NCBI RefSeq assembly: GCF_000688515.1
Contig: NZ_JHZK01000003.1
Coordinates: 186,001 to 250,000, forward strand
Direction of reading: 5' to 3'
From: Afifella pfennigii DSM 17143
GTDB taxonomy: Bacteria; Pseudomonadota; Alphaproteobacteria; Rhizobiales; Afifellaceae
Length of the DNA: 64,000 nucleotides
Under the pieces are notes generated by a model that was not told where the DNA came from, searched no databases, and saw nothing but the letters and a program-made list of their open reading frames with translations. Below, one piece after another: positions 58,857 through 64,000 of the stretch; the stretch's first letter is position 1; each line of letters begins with the position of its first letter. Made by a program: the position numbers and the translations under genes.

Positions 58857-60413
58857 TTAGCGCGCGTCCTCATAGGCCGGCGCCTGATCCAGTTCGTCCT
58901 CGCTGGCGGAGATGGAGTAGCGGGTCTCGCCATTCACATCCTTCTGGACGTTAAGCCGGTCATATTCGACCGCGACCGGCTTCTCGCCGATGCCGAGGAA
59001 GCCGCCGACATCGATGATGACGGCGCGCACATCGCCCTGACGGGAGACGATCACATCGCCGATCTCGCCGACGCTCTCCTCAGCGCTGCCATACACGGTG
59101 GCGCCGAGAAGACGGTCGGCGCTGGTGCCGGAGGCCTGCCCGCCCTGCATGGCGCCGCTTCCGGCGGTCTTGGCGGCCATGTCGCTTTTGCCGGCAGGAT
59201 CGGCCTGCGGCTGCTTCTGGGCGGTGGTGGCGCCGCCCTCGGCCGTCGCAGCTTCACCGCTCTGGCCGGTCATGGCCGTCTCGGCCGTCCTGTCGTCGTC
59301 CATCCCAGTGCTGGCGAGACGATCCGCCTCATAGAGCGAAGCGTCGAAGGGCTGAGCCGCTTCCAGCTCGGCGCGGGTCATCGGGACGGTGAGGCGCGTC
59401 TCCTCGCTGTCGGGGCGCTCTACAAGCTCCACCCGATCGAAGGGAACGGCGACGGGCTTCTCGCCAACGCCGAGGAAGCCGCCGACATCGATGACGATTT
59501 CTTGCACGGTGCCGGAATCGGACAGGATGATATCGTCCACCTCGCCGACGCTGATCTGCTGGTCGAAGGCGACCTGACCATCGGCGCGGGCCGCTTCGGT
59601 GCCGGCGGTTTCAGTCGTGGCCTCATCAGTCATGCCCTGGCCGGTCGCAGTCTGGCCGGTGTTCGCGGTGCCGATGTTCGCGGTGCCGGTGGCGTCCGTC
59701 GCAGCGCCGCCCGCGCCCGGGACCATCCGCTTGGCCGTGGAGGAATAAACCTCGCGGCCCAGCCACTCGCTGATGCGCGTCTCGTCGTCCTGGGACTGGA
59801 GGAAAGCGACGTTCTCTTGGCCGGCATCGGTCGCGGTGGCGTCCGTCTGGGCGGCGTCCTTCTGGGCCATCTGGCGCTCAGCGTCGCCCTGCGGCTCGCT
59901 CGCCGTATCCATGGCGGTGCGGTTCTCGTCCGCCTGGCCGTCCTGCATCTGCGAGTAGATGCGCTGGCCCTCGCCTTGCTCGAATGCCGGAGCGTTCTCC
60001 AGAGCCTCCCGGGTGGTGTTCAAGACGAGACGCAATTCGCCGCCCTGATCCTCGGTGACCTGGAATTCCTGATAGGGAATCGCCACGTCGCGCTCGCCGA
60101 GGCTGAGGAAGCCGCCAACGCCGATGATGGCGGCCGTGACGTCGCCGTTCTCATCGAGAACAAGGTCGTTGACATCGCCGACCGTCTCAGCGTCGGGCGA
60201 GGCGGAGGAATAGACCCTCTGGCCCATCCACTGCGAAGCCAGGTCCTCGCTGGCATCGGCACGCGTCATCACCTTCACGCCGCCCTGGGCGGTGGTGTCC
60301 TGGGCCTGCATCTGCTGCTGCTGCTGGGTGTTCTCGGCCGGCTGCGTCTGTGCCATCGCGCCGGTCGTCAGAAGCGCGGCAATTGCCGTACTCGCCATCA
60401 AGCTGCGGATCAT
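58857..60413 (-). CDS. Secreted protein with three PRC-barrel domains
   Basis: A 518-residue protein; the start at 60413 has AAGGAG eight bases away. The signal peptide is MASTAIAALLTTGAMAQ, followed by a Gln-rich run. Three PRC-barrel units are seen: about 60-130 (VGDVNDLVLDENGDVTAAIIG), 265-330 (VGEVDDIILSDSGTVQEIVID) and 440-505 (VGEIGDVIVSRQGDVRAVIID). Each has a VGGFL-x-(L/V/I)-GE motif. The linkers are long, acidic and rich in Ala, Thr and Gln. Periplasmic PRC proteins are common in rhizobia; no function is known. Confidence 0.87.
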   Translation of the reverse strand: MIRSLMASTAIAALLTTGAMAQTQPAENTQQQQQMQAQDTTAQGGVKVMTRADASEDLASQWMGQRVYSSASPDAETVGDVNDLVLDENGDVTAAIIGVGGFLSLGERDVAIPYQEFQVTEDQGGELRLVLNTTREALENAPAFEQGEGQRIYSQMQDGQADENRTAMDTASEPQGDAERQMAQKDAAQTDATATDAGQENVAFLQSQDDETRISEWLGREVYSSTAKRMVPGAGGAATDATGTANIGTANTGQTATGQGMTDEATTETAGTEAARADGQVAFDQQISVGEVDDIILSDSGTVQEIVIDVGGFLGVGEKPVAVPFDRVELVERPDSEETRLTVPMTRAELEAAQPFDASLYEADRLASTGMDDDRTAETAMTGQSGEAATAEGGATTAQKQPQADPAGKSDMAAKTAGSGAMQGGQASGTSADRLLGATVYGSAEESVGEIGDVIVSRQGDVRAVIIDVGGFLGIGEKPVAVEYDRLNVQKDVNGETRYSISASEDELDQAPAYEDAR

Positions 60414-60555
60414 GTAAGTATCTCCTTGCATCTTCGATGCTATCAAGGCCGCGCGGTTGACTTTGGCAGAAGAGGCCGCGCGGCCGTTACGGGGCCACAA
60501 CGTCGGCTCTGCTTCTCAGTTCCGCGAAAATGCCTCGCCAGCAGCAGGCAAATGC

Positions 60556-61689
60556 TTAGCCAGTAAAGGAATATAGCCAGTCCTGGCGGCGCATGAGCAA
60601 GGCGCCCGGCAGGGAGGAGAGCACGAGATTGCGTGCCTGCGCGGCCGGCCCGAACATGGCGTAAACCCTGAGGTTCGCTTGCGCCATCGCAGCCACCGCG
60701 GCGATGCGCTTTCGGCGCGCCTCCACATAGGCCGACAGCCGCTCGGCAAGGGGGCCCGGGCGCGAAATCGCCCAGGCCAGCGCGACCGCATCCTCGATGG
60801 CCATGGCGCCGCCCTGCGCCGCGGTCGGAAGCATGGCATGGGCGGCATCGCCGATGATGACGGTGCGCTCGCCCGTCCAAGGGCCCTCCGCGTCAACCGT
60901 GCTGAGCGTCCATGGCAGCCATTGGGTCACCTCGTCGACCAGCCCGACAAGCGCGGCGATCTCGCGCGCGCCACCGGGAAGGGTCGGCCGGACGGTGCGA
61001 TCAATCGGCCGCTCGATCGCCACCAGATTGAGGCGCGCGCCACGACGGATCGGATAGTGCACCATGTGCCAGCCGGGGCCCATCCACACGCAGGTGCCGT
61101 CTCGCGGCAGCCATTCCGGCGCCGCTTCCATGGGAATGGTGGCGCGCCACGCCACATAGGCGGAGGGCGCCGCCTCCCGCCCGTGCAAGAGACGCCGGCG
61201 AATGGCCGAACGCAAACCGTCGGCGCCGACGAGCAAATCGGCTTCCTCGCGTTGCCCTTCCGCCAGGAAGGAGATGCTATCCGCTTGCGGCTCGATGTCG
61301 GTCACAGCCTTGCCGAGACGCAGCCGCACGCTCTCCTCCTCGCCAATGGCAGCGGTGAGCACGTCCTGCAGATCGGCGCGATGCACCAGCAGATAAGGCG
61401 CGCCATAGCGCCGCTCGGCCCAATCGCCGAGAGGCAGCGAGGCGAGCTGGCGCAGCTTCCTGCCGTCGCCAAGGCGCAGGCATTGCGGCGCAAAGGCGAT
61501 GGCTCGAATCGGCTCGCCGAGGCCCATGGCGATCAACAGCCGCGAGGCGTTGGGCGAAAGCTGGATGCCGGCGCCGACCTCCTCCAGACGCTCGGAGCGT
61601 TCGTAGAGCGTGACCTGGGAGCCGGCGCGGGCAAGGGTCAGCGCGGCGGTCAGTCCGGCAATCCCGGCACCGGCGACGGCTATCCGCAT
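60556..61689 (-). CDS. FAD-dependent monooxygenase (salicylate-hydroxylase-like)
   Basis: A 377-residue flavoprotein with the dinucleotide motif AVAGAGIAGLTAALTLARAG at the start, the middle LVGADGLRSAIRRRL and the GDAAHAMLPTAAQGGAMAIED motif. It belongs to the aromatic-ring or similar group A monooxygenases. The substrate is not known; an aromatic compound is likely in this setting. The ATG at 61689 is chosen. Confidence 0.86.
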   Translation of the reverse strand: MRIAVAGAGIAGLTAALTLARAGSQVTLYERSERLEEVGAGIQLSPNASRLLIAMGLGEPIRAIAFAPQCLRLGDGRKLRQLASLPLGDWAERRYGAPYLLVHRADLQDVLTAAIGEEESVRLRLGKAVTDIEPQADSISFLAEGQREEADLLVGADGLRSAIRRRLLHGREAAPSAYVAWRATIPMEAAPEWLPRDGTCVWMGPGWHMVHYPIRRGARLNLVAIERPIDRTVRPTLPGGAREIAALVGLVDEVTQWLPWTLSTVDAEGPWTGERTVIIGDAAHAMLPTAAQGGAMAIEDAVALAWAISRPGPLAERLSAYVEARRKRIAAVAAMAQANLRVYAMFGPAAQARNLVLSSLPGALLMRRQDWLYSFTG

Positions 61690-61709
61690 GGTAGTGCCGT
61701 TATCGCCGC

Positions 61710-61946
61710 TCAGTCCTGATAGACGGATTGCGGCGGCTTGGCCTGCGTCGGTTCCAGCGAATCGTCCCAGCTGTAGAGGGTGGAGCAGTAGGGGCAGACG
61801 ATCTCCGTGTCGTCGCCCATGTCCAGAAAGACGTGCGGATGGTCGAAGGGGGGCAACGCGCCGATACACATGAACTCGCGCGACCCGATGGTCACGACCC
61901 GAACCCCGTCGGTGTTGTGAAAATGCGGCACCACGCTATCGGCCAT
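61710..61946 (-). CDS. zf-CHCC zinc-finger protein
   Basis: A 78-residue protein with the CHCC zinc site: CIGALPPFDHPHVF near residue 27 and IVCPYCSTLYSW near 50. This family includes the complex I accessory subunit NDUFS6 (NUMM), so it may help assemble or be part of complex I, but that is only by similarity. It lies 20 bp upstream of the monooxygenase gene in the same direction. Confidence 0.88.
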   Translation of the reverse strand: MADSVVPHFHNTDGVRVVTIGSREFMCIGALPPFDHPHVFLDMGDDTEIVCPYCSTLYSWDDSLEPTQAKPPQSVYQD

Positions 61947-62112
61947 TGAACCTATCCATCCTTGCCTTCTGGCGAGGCCGCAGCATAGGGACAGGCGCCC
62001 TCAGGGCAATCCCGAATTTCGCGCATCTCGGCTTTGCGTTGACCACATGGCGAGCAGGCGGCTAGAGCATTGCCCATGCTTACCTTCACGTCAATTTGCT
62101 GCGCTCCATCCC

Positions 62113-62874
62113 GTGCCGACCTTTGAAGCGTCCGATGGCGTTCGTCTGCGCTTCGAGGATCGAGGCGAGGGCCCGCCCATTCTTCTCATCCATGGCTTTG
62201 CGTCCAATCGCCGGGTGAACTGGGACGAGACGTCCTGGATCGAGGCGCTCAGCGAGGCCGGCTTCCGCGTCCTGGTGCCCGATTTGCGTGGCCATGGCGA
62301 GAGCGACAAGCCGCGTGAGACCTCCTCCTATGCGATGCGGCGTATGGCGCAGGACCAGTTCGAGCTGCTCGACCATCTTCGCCTCAATCGCATCGTCGCG
62401 ATGGGCTATTCGCTCGGCGGCCGGATCGCCGCGCATATGGCCGTCTTCCATCCGGAGCGCATCGCAGCCCTCATCATCGGAGGCCTCGGCGATCAGCTCA
62501 CCAAGGGATTGCCGCAGGCCGATGCCATCGCCGCCGGCCTTCGCGCACCGAAGGCGGCGGAGGTGGAGCATCCCCTGGCGGCGGGATTCAGGGCTTTCGC
62601 CGAGCGCACGGGCGCCGACCTTGAGGCTCTCGCCGCCTGCATGGAGGCCGGCCGGGCCAATCTGACGCCTGCCCAGCTCGCCGGCCTCGACATGCCCGTT
62701 CTCATCGCGGTCGGCGAGGAGGACGAGGTGGCGGGCGATCCGCAGAACCTCGCCGAGATGATCCAAGGGGCGGAGCTCGCCCTGATCGCTCGGCGCGATC
62801 ACATGAAGGCCGTCGGCGACAAGGCCCACAAAGCCGCCGTGTTGAGCTTCCTGGAGCGGTTGGGGCATGGCTGA
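62113..62874 (+). CDS. Alpha/beta hydrolase
   Basis: A 253-residue hydrolase starting at the GTG at 62113 (an ATG at 62047 would add 22 unlikely residues). The oxyanion-hole segment ILLIHGFASNRRVNWDE, nucleophile Ser in AMGYSLGGRIA, Asp in GEEDEVAGD and His in ARRDHMKAVG form the usual triad. Substrate unknown. The next hydrolase gene overlaps it by 8 bp. Confidence 0.88.
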   Translation: MPTFEASDGVRLRFEDRGEGPPILLIHGFASNRRVNWDETSWIEALSEAGFRVLVPDLRGHGESDKPRETSSYAMRRMAQDQFELLDHLRLNRIVAMGYSLGGRIAAHMAVFHPERIAALIIGGLGDQLTKGLPQADAIAAGLRAPKAAEVEHPLAAGFRAFAERTGADLEALAACMEAGRANLTPAQLAGLDMPVLIAVGEEDEVAGDPQNLAEMIQGAELALIARRDHMKAVGDKAHKAAVLSFLERLGHG

Positions 62875-63787
62875 GAATATCTTCGCCGGCGCCGAGGGCA
62901 TCCGCCTCGTGGCGGACCGGTTTGGCGAGAGCGGGCCCGCGGTGCTTCTCCTACATGGCGGCGGGCAAACCCGGCATGCCTGGCAAGGCGCGGCCAAGCG
63001 GCTGGCCGGGAAGGGCTTTTGCGCGATCGCGCTGGACCAGCGCGGCCATGGCGACAGTGCCTGGCACGAAGCCGGCCACTACGCCTTCGCCGATTTTGCC
63101 GCCGATCTTGCCGCCGTCGCCGAAACGGTCAGGGCAGAAGAAGGCCGGAAGCCCTTTGTCGTGGGCGCCTCTCTCGGCGGCATCGCCGCCATGCTGGCGG
63201 CCGCGGAAGGCGATGAGCCGCCCTTCGCCGGCCTCGTCCTCGTCGATGTGACGCCGCGGCTGAAGCCGGAGGGCGTCTCGCGCATCAAGGGATTCATGCG
63301 CGAGCGCAGCGGCAAGGGGTTTGCGACCGTGGAGGAGGCGGCGGAGGCCGTCGCCCGCTATCTGCCGCACCGCAAGAGGCCGAAATCGCTGACGGGGCTC
63401 AAGAAGAACCTGCGCTTGCGCGAGGATGGGCGCTACCACTGGCATTGGGATCCGCGCTTTTTGGAGGGCCCGCGCCCGGTCGACGCGCATGCGGTTGAGG
63501 AGCGGCTGAAGGAGGCCTTGCGCCGGCTTGCCATCCCGATCCTGCTGGTGCGCGGGGCGCGCTCGGAGCTGGTGGAGACGGAGCATGTGGAGGAGTTTCT
63601 TAGCCTTGCCCCGCATGCGCAGGTGGTGGATGTGAGCGAAGCAGGGCATATGGTGGCCGGCGATCGCAACGATGTCTTCGCAGGCGCGGTTCTCGGCTTT
63701 CTGACGCGCCTTGCCCCGCCCGCGCAGGCAGGCGAGAAGACGGCCGACGCATCGGCACTGGCCGAAGAGGTAGCGCGCGCCACATAA
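62867..63787 (+). CDS. Alpha/beta hydrolase
   Basis: A 306-residue hydrolase with VLLLHGGGQTRHAWQGAA, the nucleophile in VVGASLGGIAA and His in VSEAGHMVAGDRND. It resembles peroxidase/epoxide-hydrolase-like members with a cap domain between about 150 and 210 (KGFMRERSGKGFATVEEAAE). The pair of overlapping hydrolase genes are probably not duplicates: their sequences are quite different. Confidence 0.88.
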   Translation: MAENIFAGAEGIRLVADRFGESGPAVLLLHGGGQTRHAWQGAAKRLAGKGFCAIALDQRGHGDSAWHEAGHYAFADFAADLAAVAETVRAEEGRKPFVVGASLGGIAAMLAAAEGDEPPFAGLVLVDVTPRLKPEGVSRIKGFMRERSGKGFATVEEAAEAVARYLPHRKRPKSLTGLKKNLRLREDGRYHWHWDPRFLEGPRPVDAHAVEERLKEALRRLAIPILLVRGARSELVETEHVEEFLSLAPHAQVVDVSEAGHMVAGDRNDVFAGAVLGFLTRLAPPAQAGEKTADASALAEEVARAT

Positions 63788-63828
63788 AGGGAACACCGGC
63801 GCGCTTGGCACAGATGAAGGAGCAGGCC

Positions 63829-64000
63829 ATGGTTGGCGAGCAGAGCCGTGCAGCCCCGAGCCCGAATGCCCTCGATCCCGTCTGGGTACAGCTTCGACGC
63901 GAAGCGGAGGACGTGGTGGAGCGCGAGCCGGCTCTTGCCGGCTTCATCTATTCCAGCATCCTCAATCATACCCGCCTGGAGGATGCGGTGGCGCACCGCG
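63829..64000 (+). CDS. cysE: Serine acetyltransferase, N-terminal part (3' end outside window)
   Basis: 57 codons are visible. The ATG at 63829 has AAGGAG six bases upstream; an ATG at 63814 is in frame. DPVWVQLRREAEDVVEREPA and FIYSSILNHTRLEDAV are the N-terminal helices of CysE, which acetylates serine in cysteine synthesis. The catalytic left-handed helix is past the window end. Confidence 0.9.
   Translation, partial: MVGEQSRAAPSPNALDPVWVQLRREAEDVVEREPALAGFIYSSILNHTRLEDAVAHR

Overview
The window is 64 kb of GC-rich (roughly two-thirds G+C), densely coded chromosomal DNA from an alphaproteobacterium, most likely of the order Hyphomicrobiales (Rhizobiales). The signs are alphaproteobacterial or rhizobial families (DUF1476/ATP synthase zeta subunit, Usg, DUF1127, a small membrane protein trailing a LIV transporter, the fused MoCF/MocA maturation protein), a eukaryotic-type NADP isocitrate dehydrogenase, and the purine order purL-bolA-grxD. 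No genus can be named from the sequence alone.

Layout. 1-7.6 kb: the 3' end of alaS; a nitric-oxide-type module (DUF1858 protein, Crp/Fnr regulator, nnrS); icd; two tandem 24-residue membrane microproteins; an rRNA/tRNA methyltransferase overlapping murI; rpsD. 7.6-22 kb: ttcA, a Bcr/CflA exporter and a purine block on the minus strand (purB, purC, purS, a GIY-YIG protein, a DUF4336 protein, purQ, a lipoprotein, purL, then bolA and grxD). A frameshifted MocR regulator and a DUF1127 gene interrupt the block, and three REP-like palindromes lie in the purS-purC gap. 22-31 kb: an Lrp regulator, a P1 peptidase, a full LIV branched-chain amino acid ABC transporter and a double-barrel outer membrane protein. 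31-39 kb: pcaB-pcaD-pcaC of protocatechuate catabolism, then a coxD-coxE-xdhC-xdhC-mocA-type maturation operon for a molybdenum hydroxylase whose structural genes are not in the window. 39-45.8 kb: two c-type cytochromes, usg, a CueR-like regulator with a 19-bp-spacer promoter, radC, map, a CinA-type protein, gpt and trkH.

45.9-48.7 kb: the most unusual region, a 2.7-kb integrated element in tRNA-Leu(UAA). It is bounded by an 18-bp repeat of the anticodon arm. It carries the N-terminal domain only of what looks like a T7-like phage RNA polymerase, two small ORFs (one MarR-like), a tyrosine integrase split into two overlapping ORFs, and a 30-residue membrane peptide. The intact-looking tRNA is chimeric: its 3' half came with the element, and the host 3' half lies stranded at the right end. 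It is best read as the remnant of a T7-like prophage, or as a minimal satellite-like element.

48.8-64 kb: an AraC regulator divergent from a secreted arylsulfatase; a minus-strand group with a HAD hydrolase, an octaheme cytochrome, an outer membrane barrel and an MltF-like transglycosylase; pobA; a secreted triple PRC-barrel protein; an FAD monooxygenase; a zf-CHCC protein; two alpha/beta hydrolases; and the 5' end of cysE. PobA makes protocatechuate and PcaB/D/C act further down the same pathway, so the strain probably degrades aromatics, although pcaGH is not here.
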